Below, piece by piece: positions 31,265-42,891 of a stretch of DNA of 64,000 nt. Origin of the DNA: Cladosporium sp. IMV 00045 (taxonomy: Eukaryota > Ascomycota > Dothideomycetes > Cladosporiales > Cladosporiaceae); contig MSJI02000840.1 of the NCBI GenBank assembly GCA_001931905.2, forward strand, positions 1-64,000, written 5' to 3'. Positions within the stretch are counted from its first letter, which is position 1, and every line of letters begins with the position of its first letter. The position numbers and the translations under genes are program-made. The notes under the pieces were generated by a model. It worked only from the letters and a program-made list of their open reading frames with translations, searched no databases and had not been told where the DNA came from.

Positions 31265-33784
31265 TTACAGGACAAAAAACTTCGCAGAGCCCTGTATGTC
31301 CCTAGAGCTGCTTCCGACACTGAAGACATATTCCCCATTCGCAAGCGCCCATTGCTGCGCCACCGTGTCCCAGTAGCTTAGATCCCTTCTCGCAAGGCTG
31401 AAACGCACCTTCTTTTGCTGCCTAGGAGCCAGCAGGACCTTCTCAAATCCCCTCAACTGGCGCGTAGGCTGTTCAGCCTCAGCCGGGAATTGCACGTAGA
31501 GCTGCGCGACCTCCGCGCCCTCTTTGCTTCCCGTATTCTCCAGCGTCAAAGAAACAGAGACAACTTCGTCGAATAGATCCTGCTTTCCGCCCGGCCCTGT
31601 CCGACCAGTGGGGAATTTCGCACTCATCGCAGTCTGATTGGACTTTTCAGCAGAAACGTCACCGTACTCGAACGAAGTGTAAGATAGACCGTGTCCGAAG
31701 GAATAGCGAACGGAGATGTTGTTGGCGTCGAAGTAACGGTAATCGATGTCCACGCCTTCGGCGAAGTCGCATTCGGCCGTGTTGCAGATCTCGACAGGGT
31801 AATCGGACGCATTCTTCGCAATGGTGTGCGCGAGCTTGGCGCTGGGATTCACATCCCCGTAGAGGACGTCGACGATGGCGTTGCCAGATTCCTGACCAAG
31901 GTAGCCACCGTAGAGGACGGCTGTGATGTTGTCGTTCACGATCCACTGATCTAGGACCCGGGGCCCGCTGGTGTTGACGACGACGATGGTGTTGTTGCAG
32001 TTCGAGGCAACCGAGAGGACGAGGTCATCTTGGTCTGTGTTGGAAAGCTCGCTGCGGTCGGCGCCTTCTCCTGACCAGGAGTTCAGGAAGACAAGGCAGA
32101 CTTCCGAGTCGGAGGCGTAGTTTGCGATGGACGGAGTGACGGTCGTGCCAGAACCAAGGTCCATACCTGCGCCCCCTCCTGCGCCGCCGTTGCCACCCGG
32201 CATACCGCCCGTGTTCATAGTCATGCTCGAGTTGTTGGAATCAGAAGACAGTCCGTTTGAGGTGCTGTCTGAAGAATCGCTCCCGGAAGATGTGGAGTTT
32301 TTGCCCATTCTAGGAGCGTCGCCGTCTGTAGCCCCACCGGGAATGCCGGAAGAAGTGTCCTCTGTGTAAGTATCATTCATGATCCAGCGAAACATTGAGC
32401 CATCATTGGCAGCTCGAAGACTCAGGGCCTGGAAAGGCGTAGCCAGATAGCCGTTAGATAACCCGCCACTGCCGACAGCCGACGCCAGGTGGCCCTGATA
32501 CACATCGCTCGATGTGCCCTGCACCGAGAAGGCAAAGTTTGGGCCGGCCATGGCAGGACCAGCATGAGCACCAAAGATACTGATCGAGAGCGGACGCTCG
32601 AGCGGAAGGCCTCCACCGCCGGTTCTTGTGTTTTTGAGCAGGGCAAGCGAGTCTGCACCGATCTTTCGAATCAGCTTGGCATGATCTGCGCGAACGTCGC
32701 GGTATTCAGTCGTGGCAGCGACTTCTGGCTGCTTCCCATCGTCGAGACCCGCGAAGAAGTAGCCGATGGTATTGCGGACAGCCATGTCATCAAGTCTCGC
32801 TTCGGAAATGGAACCATTGGCTATGCCAGCCTTGAAGATCTCCGCAGTCCAATATGACGAAGAGCCAAAATCCAAGCCAGCATTCGCCGAGCCATACGAA
32901 GTTGACTGAGAGTTGACATCCGGCATCACGAGACCCGGGAAGCCCAGTTCCTCTTTGAGCAAGCCATTCAGGAGCTTCGAGTTCTCACAGGAGAGAGTTC
33001 CGTTGACGCGGTTCATGGCGCACATGACTGCACCCATGCCAGCACGTACTGCATCAGCGAAAGGCCACAAGTATAGCTCGTGCATGGTTTTGTCGTCAGC
33101 ATTGCTTGAGTAGTGCGTGCTCGACGAGCGGTTGGTCTCTTGCTCATTCATGATCAAATGGCGGCCAACCGTGACCACGCCGGCAGAGTTCATGCCCTCG
33201 ACAGCTTTGCCCATGAACACTCCGGTAAGATAGGGGTCAGGAGAGAAGCCTTCGGGCAAACGGCCGCCATAAGGCGTCCTTCCCAACGGACTGGCAACAG
33301 GGCCTGTCTACTGTCAGCATCGCACACGAATGCGGTAGAAGTGAGACACTGACCGTTGATGAGGTTGTAGCCCATGAGATAGAATTCACGACCAGCCGCG
33401 TTTGCCTCGTCCAGACAATGCTGCCGGTCCCACGTCATGGCAAGCGCATTGCCCATTGGAAACCCCGAAACGTAATAATGGCTGTTGATGCCAGCGAAGC
33501 CATCTTTGTTTTCCAGCGCTGTCCAGGTGAAATCGGTACCGTTGACGCTCTCGCCAGTGATGACAGACACCTTCTGGGCGATACTGAGCTTGGAAATCAA
33601 AGTCTTCGCCTTCTGGTAGGCATCTTGGTACGCTCCTAGGTCAACTGTGAAGGGATTAGCTAGGCGTCGCCGTCTGTAGTCGTAAGAGCATACCATTCCC
33701 GGAAGCGAGGTTAGACGGCGAAGTGGCATTGTTAGCAGCGACGGCTAGGCCGAACACGATACTTAAAGGTAGGAGACTCCTCAT
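31265..33784 (-). CDS. Secreted GH3 beta-glucosidase
   Basis: Three exons: 33784-33694, 33644-33304 side ending at 33354, and 33303-31265, with introns 33645-33693 and 33304-33353; the joined product is 806 residues. A signal peptide is present (MRSLLPLSIVFGLAVAAN). The N-terminal (beta/alpha)8-like domain has PLGRTPYGGRLPEGFSPDPY and the nucleophile block LGFPGLVMPDVNSQ, with Asp in the position of the family nucleophile. The second domain has NSWSGEGADRSE, with the probable acid/base Glu. A C-terminal fibronectin-III-like domain ends the protein (VRFSLARRDLSYWD). An unusual Ser/Asn/Gly-rich insertion (about SSGSDSSDSTSNGLSSDSNN, around 32190-32300) lies between the domains. It releases terminal glucose from cello-oligosaccharides or beta-glucans outside the cell. 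Confidence 0.9.
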
Positions 33785-34947
33785 GGTGGGAGAAAGAGCA
33801 GACGTAACGAGAGTGAAGATTATGGTGAGCATCGTGATGTTGCTGCCATGGCCAGTTCTTATGTAGGCTCTGCTCGACGACTTGCGCAGTGAAGGCGCCG
33901 CAATCGCTCGCTGTATACTGTCGTCGTCAGCATGGCCGGCATCCACGACTACAGGTCGAAACAACTAGGGAAGCATAGTTGGCAAGCGCCGGTCGGTGAA
34001 GCCGCTTGAAGATAGTGTGAGCGACATTCGTCAGCCACATTGAGTGCAAGCTCCAGACTTCACAGAGGCTCAGGCATGCGTGGTGCTCGGCGGTGTAGGG
34101 CCAAAAGTCTTTCGTGAGGTAGGGCTCGGTGTTTCCAAGCCCACTCCTCCACACAATCGCTAGAGAATTTCTGGAAAAACACAGCCGAACCCTAAGTGCC
34201 TGGGCCATGAGATGTCAAGTTTTGTAAGGCTGTCGAGGATGATTGCCCAGACTTGGGAAGGCGCAAGCAAAAGCCCATTCAGGAGCCGCGTGGCCGCATG
34301 GACATGAAGTCGGTGCTCAGTATAGCCCTCCGAGAGTATAACGACACCAGAGGGCAATGCCACAGCTGCGGGTATGGCGGAGTGTTTCCACTACAAATGC
34401 ACATGTGGTTCCTGTGCATTATCCAGCTTCCATGTCGGGACCAGCATGCTGCAAGATTATAGCATGTCTCCTCCTGTGCACCATTGCCATTCCCAGCCAG
34501 CCGGTTCCAGCAGTCGGTATGAGTGCTAATTTGATGTTCAACCTGAGTCCTCACCAGTTGAGGCTGCGACGCGGGATTGAATCCGACACGTCATGCCGAT
34601 TTTTCCGCGCATGCCCTCAGTGGGCTGTCTGAGGGCTTCGGCGCTGATCGACCGAGCGTCTCTGCCCTGAGAGACTTCATCCTTCGAGCACCGTCAATGT
34701 TCATTTGCTATCGATCGCAGGCTCATTCCTGCAACTATCTTCTCGGGTGTAGCATTATAAGTCGGAGATATATCCGCTCTTGGAAAGAGCGAGTGAAGAT
34801 CGACCTGGCTGAATCACCCAACTTCGCCGAAAGGACGATCCAAGGTCTGTTCCCTTTCTAACAGAACAAATTCACTGAACGATCAGATCGCTCTCCCCCT
34901 CCTCGCTCGTTCCCTACACTCGTTTCTTTGCTGGAGAGACGTTCAAA
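33785..34947. other. Divergent intergenic region
   Basis: Promoter side of both the GH3 gene (minus) and the cupin gene (plus). Only short, unconvincing frames. A CT-rich stretch (CTCCCCCTCCTCGCTCGTTCC, about 34891-34911) precedes the cupin ATG, as is common in fungal promoters. Confidence 0.45.
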
Positions 34948-36103
34948 ATGCTTCCTTTTGCTTTCGCTATCTTGGCACATTTCGCTACTTTCCTCCGTTT
35001 CACAGCAGGGCAAGGGCTTGAAGTCACGACAGTCCCAGACCATGTCCGGCCGTACATCGTGCGGGCGTATAGTCTCCCTGGTGTGGTGATCGGGACCCAG
35101 ATCTACCGCTTCCCCGTCACTGGCCCATCTTCAGATAATGCTTTTACCTTGATCAGTACTGCCGCTCCGGCTAGTGACGAACTCGGAGTATTGCCACATG
35201 TGAGTATAACCTTTGCAGTGCCGTAGGTAGAATGCGGAGCTGACAGGAAGCAAGACTCATCAGGCGCATTACGAGAACTTCTTCTGTCTTCGCGGACGCT
35301 ACAACCTCTGGGCATCCAATGATGGTTCGAATGAAGGACGTGTATTGAGTCCAGGTGACTACGGCGCCGTGCCCCCCAACACGACTCACACCTTCCAAAT
35401 CACCGACCCCTTCACCGAAATGGTGGGCGTCATCTCGCCTGGAGGCTTCGAAGACCTTTTCTACTTCCTCGGCTCGGCCAACGTCTCTTCATACACCCAC
35501 TCCCCATACATCCCAAACAGCAACGCCACAACACCAGGTGGCGACGCTTCGACAATCAGCTCACTTGAGAAGTTCGATGTGCACGCCAAACTTGACTACA
35601 TTCCACCCATGAATTTTGACAACAATGGCACCACCGACTCCACCACAGCTTGGCACAACGGCGACAACAAGCCTGCAGAAGATTCGTCCACGCCGTTCTT
35701 CATCGCCAAAGACTTTGGTCCAAAGTACCTCGCCGGCTCCACTGAGACGTCTTACACGATGGTCCAGCCTTTCATCACCGCAGCACAGTCTAACGGGAGT
35801 TTTACGGAAGGCACGCTCACTCTCTCCGAAGGATCCAACTCAACGTCCCAAACTTGGAACCTGCCAGGTCACACGGCATTAGAGGTCACCGATGGCGCTA
35901 TTGCCGTATCAGTGGAAGGACAGACAGAGACGCCCACGCTTTTCGTTGGCGATGTCGTCTTCATACCTGCGAACACCTCATTCTCGTTCTGGGCAGTAGC
36001 ATCCTTTAGCAAGGTCTTGTACATCGGACAAGGAAATGTATCGCTGGATTCGAGACTCATTGATCAGGCGAAGAGTTGGGAAGCTGCCGTCTGGCCGTTC
36101 TAA
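34948..36103 (+). CDS. Quercetin 2,3-dioxygenase-like bicupin, secreted
   Basis: Two exons (34948-35199 and 35255-36103) give 366 residues. A signal peptide is likely (MLPFAFAILAHFATFLRFTA). The N-terminal cupin contains the metal-binding set: H84 and H86 across the splice (LPH | THQ), E91 in AHYENFF, and H129 in NTTHTF, matching the 3-His-1-Glu copper site of fungal quercetinases. VLSPGDYGAVPPN and VISPGGFEDLFYFLG are family signatures. The C-terminal cupin (VGDVVFIPANTSFSFW) lacks a full metal set, as in known enzymes. The reaction is oxygenative cleavage of the flavonol C-ring with loss of CO. Many Asn-x-Ser/Thr sites fit a secreted glycoprotein. The gene suggests contact with plant flavonoids. 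Confidence 0.9.
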
Positions 36104-36228
36104 AGATGGAATTCAGGGTTGTAGCGAATGGAAGAAGAAAGATCCGGACCGAACTCGATAGAAATCCGCCAGCTGCACTTGTGTGACAAGGTCTGACGCG
36201 TAGCAATCTCAGTCAGTAAATCTACCAA

Positions 36229-38048
36229 TTATCGCCCCCGACGCAAAAGCTCGATATTGTCATCGCTCAACTGCTCGTATGCCGGGTGATGATAAATTGA
36301 TGTCTCCATAGTCTTCTCGATACCGCTATGCTTCTGTGCACGGTTTTTCATCTCCAAGTCAGGCTCACTCACGCTGCTCGGCAGTCTTGTCACTCCCTTG
36401 TCGCCTGGAATGTGGGAAGAGGTGGTGGCAGACTTGCTGGCGCTGGATTTGCCAAAGGAGCTTAGCTTGCTTCCGAACCTGGTGCGGAAAAAGTGCAAGA
36501 CTGGACCGATGATTGTTGGCATGCAGGCGCAGATGATACCAACTTCTGACTCAATGCCACTCCACAGCGAGATGTTGTTATACTCGTACGTAGCATTGAC
36601 GATGTCGCTGACGTTGGATAAGTACTTGAGCCGAACCATGCTGCAGACAGTGACAAACAAGCCGATCAGGAAAGTGAGCACCACACCGGCTTTGCGTCGC
36701 TTGTCCTGAACTTGGATAGCCATGAGTTTAGGGATCGGAAGGACGAAGACGATGAGGTCGAACAGTCTGTCAGGACAAAAGTCAGATACACAGCATCATG
36801 AAGACAGGGAGAAGGGAATGGCGAATTGAATCAGCTGCCAGACCTTCTGGTAGCTGCGAGAGGAGTCTCTCGTATGGTGGAGAAATAACTTACTGCAAAC
36901 AATGTTAGCGTATTGACACACAATGAAGAATTGTCATTCCTTGTCCCAACTCATACCATATTGAGTCCGCTGTTGACATAGACAGCCAGCTGGAAATCGC
37001 TGCAATAGCCTTCATGTTCTCCATCCCACTGAGTCCAAACGTAGCTGATAGGCGTGCATTGGAAGCCGCAGTATATGATGAATCCTATGCCATATGCAAG
37101 CAACGCACCGATGAGCGTCCAGCTAATGTATGAGAATCGCTTAGAGACGGTCTTTGGAAAGATGCGGAGGTAAAGAAGAACGATTGATATCTTCGTGAGT
37201 GCGATGATGCCTTGGTAGAGGTACTGATTGATGTAAAAGTACTGTGCCATGTGTTAGAGGCTGGCAATCGCAGACTGGGTTAGTCGAGCCATACCTTGAA
37301 CATCATCGTGATGTTGTCAAAGGGAACGGTCCAGATGTCACGACCCAGTCCGTTATGGATCACTGTTTGCGCCAGGTCAGCAGGCAAGCTAAGTCGAAGG
37401 TAGCATAGGTAGAAAACGAACTGATTTGGAACATGGTCGTAGAAGGAATCACCAAGATCCACGCTGCAAGGATTGTCCAATCGTCCCACCCAAACGTGCT
37501 GCCTGCTACTCGCCAACGTGCCAGAAAGCGGAGACAAACACAGAGCGTAGCGATTGTGACAAGAGCTATGTTGACTCTGCTGGTAACAGGCCCCTTGTCG
37601 CGAATCGGTGCTTTGCAAGTTTTCATCTGCCATGCTTGAGTTGCTGCATCGGAAGTCAGCGCAGGCCAAACATCAAACGATGGCAATGTCGAACGGAACG
37701 CCTTACTCAATGCGCCCTTGTTAGGACAACTGGACAAGACACAGTTTCCGGTCTTCTCGATGTATGCTTCATTGTTACATAAGCAATTGAAGTCATCGAA
37801 CTGGCACCCTGATCCAGGGAGGGCGGATGTGATGCAGGTGATCTGACGTGGATGTCAGCTTCTTCGATGCATACTCACGTGAGTAAACAACCCCGCTTCG
37901 TTAGTTATTCGTTACGTACAGCACAATCGGGAAGCTGTGCGAGCTCAGATATCAGCTCATCAGCATTGGTGCCATCCGTCTTAGATGTCTGAGCGATCAC
38001 GAATGCCGCTGATGCAAGCGAGAGCCAGAGAGGAAGGGCCAAACGCAT
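36229..38048 (-). CDS. CFEM domain, Pth11-like seven-helix membrane protein
   Basis: Multi-exon gene with ATG at 38046-38048. Signal peptide MRLALPLWLSLASAAFVIAQ, then a CFEM domain split by an intron (about 37838-37915): ELAQLPDCA | ITCITSALPGSGC, FNCLCNN, TGNCVLSSC, giving the regular cysteine spacing. Membrane helices follow in several exons: INIALVTIATLCVCLRFLA with FGWDDWTILAAW (37450-37600), IIALTKISIVLLYLRIF and SWTLIGALLAYGIGFIIY (36951-37250), and VVLTFLIGLFVTVCSMVRL (about 36670). The topology is that of the rhodopsin-like fungal domain of Pth11-type receptors. The cytosolic tail is Ser- and Lys-rich (SKLSSFGKSSASKS). Pth11 family members sense host surface cues in plant pathogens; this one's role is unknown. 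Not all exon joints were resolved. Confidence 0.85.
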
Positions 38049-40253
38049 GAGGAAAGTGCGATAGAGAAGGATTCGGGTGAGCCGTAATTAATCACACGCG
38101 TGTGAACGGACGACTGGGTCAAGTTATACTACATGCTTCGAGAGGGCGGCTCTGAACTCCGAACCTCGATGCCAATGCAGACGAATCGTTCCTTGATAGA
38201 TGTGAGCGAGAAGAGCTTAAGACCCTGAATCGCGATCCCACTGAGCGGTGCCTTTTCTATGAAGAGATTAGTCCAACGTCTTTCGTGCTAGACAGAGAAA
38301 GGAGCGCCGGCAGCTGTGGGGAATCCGATGATGAAGGTTTGGCAGGTGATTCTGACAGTCACACTCCCGTCGTTTCAAAGCATTTTTTGCCAGCAGATGT
38401 TGGTCCCTTAGCTCATATACAAGCTCAACATTTTGCAGGATGCAGGAACTTGTCGTTGTGATCAGTGATGCTCATAAAATCCTGACGGTATCTCTTGCGA
38501 AGACGCTGGCAAAGTACCCCGGTGAAGTAACGTGGGCAGAGACAGTATCGTGATGCGTTCCGGAATCAGCGATACCAACCCACCGGAACCGTGAGCTCCC
38601 GGGCCAGATGAGATTTCCCACATTTGAGCGAAGGACGTGGAATGGCCTCGCAGCCTGGAGACCGAAGTCCGCAACGCCAGTCAGAAATTGACACCATCGT
38701 TACAATGACAGGGTGTACCTTGTAACTATTCAGTCACGGTAGTGTCTTTTGCATCGCTCTCCAGATTTGAGTTTGGCAGGTCCTGGCCTGGGCGTGGTAG
38801 GCAGAGTGGAGGGGGCGATTCTAATTAAGCCGCGAGTCAAGAGCTGGATCTTCAGAAAGAAGACTCCACCGATCGACCGAGCCGCACACGCCGCGTCTGG
38901 GAGTTGCGAAGGATCGCCAGGGATCTCGAATCCCACGACCCACAGAACCGAGACCGATGTGATCTATCTTTTTCCGGAGCTTAGTTGACGAAGTGATGTT
39001 CTGATGGCGATTCATAAATTAATGGCATGGAAAGACTATCGTTCCGAAGCTCGGGCGAGTCGAGCATGACTCGATACAGCACTAGAAAAAGATGTTGCGC
39101 TAATAAGCACACTAAATGTTGGTCCGCGGGAGGTGAGCAGTTTTTACACACAAAGTAGAAAGATGCGCAACCAGAAACAATTAATGGAATCGTGCTGTAA
39201 CGACGCACGCGTGAAAGTGAAGCACATCCCTGATCGAACTGCCGTGTCAGGATCGCAAAAAGTGACGCCCCGTGCCTGCGAACAGCCACCCAAGCTAAGC
39301 CGGTCCCTCCTTGCCGCAGCATGATTGCTTGCCCCAGTTCTGATCTCCCTAGCTTTGGTCAGTCCCTTCCTCCGTTGGGATGTTGGACTGGCTTCCTCTC
39401 GCTGTGCTCTGGCGAACTTGTCAGGGTGCCGTGCTGCACAAGCGTCTTCCCCAGCGATCGGAGTCGTGCGAACAAGAGAACAATATGAGAGTGCACTTCC
39501 TGTGGACACTGTGATAATGTTTCATAGCATCGAAAGTATCTGGTCATGGTGTTTGCTGTGAAAGTCTTCCGCCACCAAGCAACCCTTCTCACATAGATTG
39601 GTCGTGCCACAGAGGAGAGATGCAGTTTGCCAAAGTCGTCGCCGATGTAAGCAGTCCGTAGCTACGTCACATAGCTGCTTCCCAGCTCTTGGTCTCCTGC
39701 AGCAGATCGCGATCCCTTGGCCCGTCACGTTCGTCCACTCGCGGAGCACGGGCGGATTGATCTCATGGAGCCCGCCTCGCCGAAAGCTCGCTGAAGCAGG
39801 CGAGGGTTTCTTGCAGCAACAACTCTATATGGCTGAAATGGATAAGGTCGTGTCCGCAGAACAGGGCGTGTGGTAATTTTCGCGTCTGCTGGATTTGTTC
39901 GTCGCGCAGGAGGTGAGATGCCACCGGAGAAGTTGGGCGCGAAAGAGAGCCGATGAGATGGCGGAGTTGAGACCGCTAGCTGCATACAGCAAGGTACACT
40001 CGTCGTGTATTACATGCGGCGGCTTGAGCTATCCTCGGCTACGTTGGGCTTAATTTGTGTCTCCATGTGGGCATCAGCCATGCCATCACTTCCTCCTTAG
40101 AAGTCTCCGGGGATCGTATCTCATCCTCTCAGGATGACATAGAGCTACCCAAGTTTCCAGTGTAGACCGCGTTGGCCGAGGAATCCTGCCACGAAAGAGT
40201 CGCACGAATAGGCGAGGCCATGGCAGCAGAACTGCCCGAGCGATGTGAAAGGC
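38049..40253. other. 2.2-kb intergenic region, no gene recognised
   Basis: Many short frames on both strands but none with codon pattern, domain or splice logic I can support. Composition is normal and no repeat was noticed. A noncoding transcript or a small multi-exon gene could be hidden here. Confidence 0.4.
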
Positions 40254-41012
40254 CTAGAGGAACAAGAATTGTGCCAGGAAAATGCCAGCTGCCTGGATCC
40301 TGTGCGACTCATCAGCCTCCATATACCGCATCACGAGCCAGCAGACGGTAACTTACCCTGCTTGCTCCCAGTGAGGAGACACCAGATTGCCACTGGACTC
40401 AGGAGTTTCTCCAGACGCCTCATCAGTAGCAGTGTCGTTCTGATCGCTCTCGTCGGGCTGACCGCTGCCTGCGCTCCCCGTTGCATTCTGGTCCTGGCTT
40501 TCGCCTGCAGAACCGCCATTTGCGCTGGAAGTCGAATTTAGGCCTCCGGATTCGCTCGCAGTGTCTCCGGCTAGGATCTGTTCAAAGCAGCCCCTGGAGA
40601 TCTTCCCGTCACTGGATGCTGCTTCGATGTACAACCGCGCAGCATCTGGCTGCGCTTCCTCGAATGAAAGCTCAGGTGGAAAGGCGATTTCTGACTGCGA
40701 CTGTAGTGGGCCAGCCATGGAGGGACAAAGTTCCGGGAGGTCTGTCGTCAGGCATGGGTCCAGAACCTGGTGGAAGACATCATCGCCTTCGTAGCGCAAG
40801 ACGAGGTGAAGCGTCGTGTTTGCGGTCACGGGCATGTCGCCGCCGAGACTGAAGGTGAGCGAATCGGCGGTCAGGGACATGTTGGCTGAAAGGCCTGGAA
40901 AATCATCTTTGTGGCAATAGTTTCCTGCGGTATTTGAGGTGTCATTGCTCGCTGCGAATGCGGCACTCACGATGCTGCAAAAAGTGAGGGCGGACGCGAT
41001 TGAGGCTCTCAT
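40254..41012 (-). CDS. Secreted, probably GPI-anchored protein of unknown function
   Basis: Exon 1 (41012-40357) and exon 2 (40299-40254), with a 57-nt intron, join in frame to 233 residues. A signal peptide is present (MRASIASALTFCSIVSAAFA). The middle domain has five cysteines (NYCHKDDF, DPCLTTDLPELC, RGCFEQI) and beta-strand-like text (TLHLVLRYEGDDVFHQVL). A Ser/Thr/Gly/Asn-rich low-complexity spacer follows (about 155-215). Splicing adds a short hydrophobic end, AAGIFLAQFLFL, which makes a GPI-attachment signal; without the intron this tail would be missed. Not a family I recognise. A cell-wall or plasma-membrane glycoprotein is likely. Confidence 0.7.
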
Positions 41013-41568
41013 GGCTGGAGATGTCCTCTCTGATCGGAATTCGACTGCCCTTATGTGAGCATGTGCTGAGGATGATGAACAGCAGAGATACAGGGGCAGC
41101 AGGCTTTGCAAGCGTTGTTATTGCTTCCAATGAAGGAGGCGGAAATTACATGGCGGGAAGGATTCACGGAACCACCGCGAGCATCGTGCCGCAGCGTCAG
41201 TCTTGATGCGGCGATGGTCGTGGGAGAGGCCAATTGTGATGACGAGACAACTTGAAGGAGATGGCAACATCGACTGTGGTGAGAACATTTCATTGCATAG
41301 AAGCATCAAGATCATTGTAATGCACAGCGACATTTCGTCGTGCCTCTCAGCGGGATGTTGACTGTCATCATGACCTACCCACCTATATTGCGATGCGCTG
41401 CTTGCGGGGAAATTTATCGGTCATTCTGCGAGGCAAAAGCAAACTTGCACTGCCACGCTGCGCCTCGGCATTATGCCGCCACTGCCGCCTACATTATGGA
41501 GCATTCAGCCTCGCTGCTTTCCCATGTGTGCTCGCATCTTCCTTTTCCTTCACAACACATCCTCGAAC
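41013..41568. other. Divergent intergenic region
   Basis: Between the GPI-type gene (minus) and the small membrane protein gene (plus). Short frames only. A pyrimidine-rich stretch (CATCTTCCTTTTCCTTCACAAC) lies 15-40 bp before the ATG at 41569. Confidence 0.4.
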
Positions 41569-42238
41569 ATGAGTGCTATCAAAGGAAGAGACAGTCCTTT
41601 GGGCTCACAAGAAGCAGCGGATGAAAGCCTCCCCTTGTACGAGGAGTTCCAGGTCTCCGAGACGCCAGCCGCTTCTCTCCCGTCCGAAACCGCCGCATCC
41701 GATGAGGTGCGCGACTACCTGACCTCGCTGCTCAAGAACAAGCACAACCTTGCAGACGACCATGTACGTCGCGTCGTCTCACGTTGGACTATTGGCACTG
41801 GCCGAGAGCTTCGCAGCTACACGCCGCAGATGTACCTAGGCATCTTCGGGCGCGAGGATGGCTGGATGCTGTATCGCGACATTAAGCTGGAAATCTACCA
41901 GACGCGGAAAAAGGGTTTTTGGGAGACACGCGGAGTCTGTGAGTTGCACTAATGTAAAGTCTTGTCGGGGGTTCAGACCATGCTGACAGTAAGCAGACAT
42001 CTTTCCCGCGGTATCCTTCGTGCTCATGTTCATCATCGCCATGCTACTCATGAACGACGTCAGCGATCTATGGCAGACAGTAGCTGCCATCCTCGTTTTT
42101 CCAGGCGCCATGATGTCTGTGGCTAGTATTGCTATCCTGTCTGTTCACACTTGCGCTCGCCAGCGCCCGGAGAAGCAGATTGAGAGGGAACTTCAAATTT
42201 GCACGAGGAGAGATGGCATCCCGGTCTCCGAGGTATAA
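41569..42238 (+). CDS. Small membrane protein, unknown function
   Basis: Two exons, 41569-41938 and 41997-42238 (58-nt intron splitting a Tyr codon), give 203 residues. The N-terminal half is acidic and cytosolic-looking (SEVRDYLTSLL, HVRRVVSRWTIGTGREL, YRDIKLEIYQTRKKGFW). The second exon adds two hydrophobic segments: FPAVSFVLMFIIAMLLM and VAAILVFPGAMMSVASIAIL. A short basic tail follows (RQRPEKQIERELQ). The in-frame join and switch from soluble to membrane text support a real gene. No family recognised. Confidence 0.65.
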
Positions 42239-42426
42239 GCGTTCACATACCTGCACCAGATCTACACCATACCAAGATGTATGCACATGCTTCCAGATGC
42301 CACATGATCCTTTTCAGCCAGCGGTACAGCTAGAGTATCAAGCACTGCAGCGGCAGGCGGCGTCAATGCTAATCCTGTAAGCCTCTCAGCCTCCAAACCA
42401 CAGCACCGGAGCGTGTATCTCTCACG

Positions 42427-42891
42427 ATGCGCTCTCGCCCTGAAGCCAAGTCTCCCACCGAATCTCCCAACGAAGCCGCGCATCGAAGACAATCCGAAAG
42501 CCTACCAATGCCAGCCCAAGAACATCGAGCGCAAAGCCGTACGCGCCAGCTCTCAGCCCATGAAATCACCCTTCCACACCCGCACTGGCCCGAGGCCTCC
42601 ACCTCAGTCGAGACCCGAATCGTCGTCGTCCTGCGTGGAAAAGCCCTCGAACTGCACCGCACAGGCCCCGCGAGCAAACCCGACCTGCCGTCCAAAGATG
42701 ACATCGACATCGACCTCTTCGTGCCAGATACTTCGAACGAAGCTGCATACACCACGTCGCCTGAGCAAGCCGGCTTCCAAGTGCCCACTTGCGAGCCAGC
42801 ATGGTGTGGACATCGCTTGTTTGCGGAAGGAGGCGCCAGCCGTCGATCTGCACGTTTGAAGCCCGGGCTGCCTAGTAGTAGTGGGGCATGA
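42427..42891 (+). CDS. Doubtful hypothetical ORF, 154 aa
   Basis: ATG at 42427, stop at 42889-42891. Low-complexity, Pro/Ser/Glu-rich N-terminus (RSRPEAKSPTESPNEAAH), then ETRIVVVLRGKALELHRTGP and an acidic stretch DDIDIDLFVPD. The opposite strand is also open for much of this span, so coding status is uncertain. No domain recognised. Confidence 0.25.
   Translation: MRSRPEAKSPTESPNEAAHRRQSESLPMPAQEHRAQSRTRQLSAHEITLPHPHWPEASTSVETRIVVVLRGKALELHRTGPASKPDLPSKDDIDIDLFVPDTSNEAAYTTSPEQAGFQVPTCEPAWCGHRLFAEGGASRRSARLKPGLPSSSGA

Noticed and set aside
33660..33693. A 34-nt intron in the GH3 gene
   Set aside because: A downstream CACAG acceptor with a GCTAAT branch site gives a normal 49-nt intron in the same phase.
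34570..34590. GGATTGAATCC resembling a tRNA B box
   Set aside because: No acceptor stem, anticodon arm or A box at the right distance.
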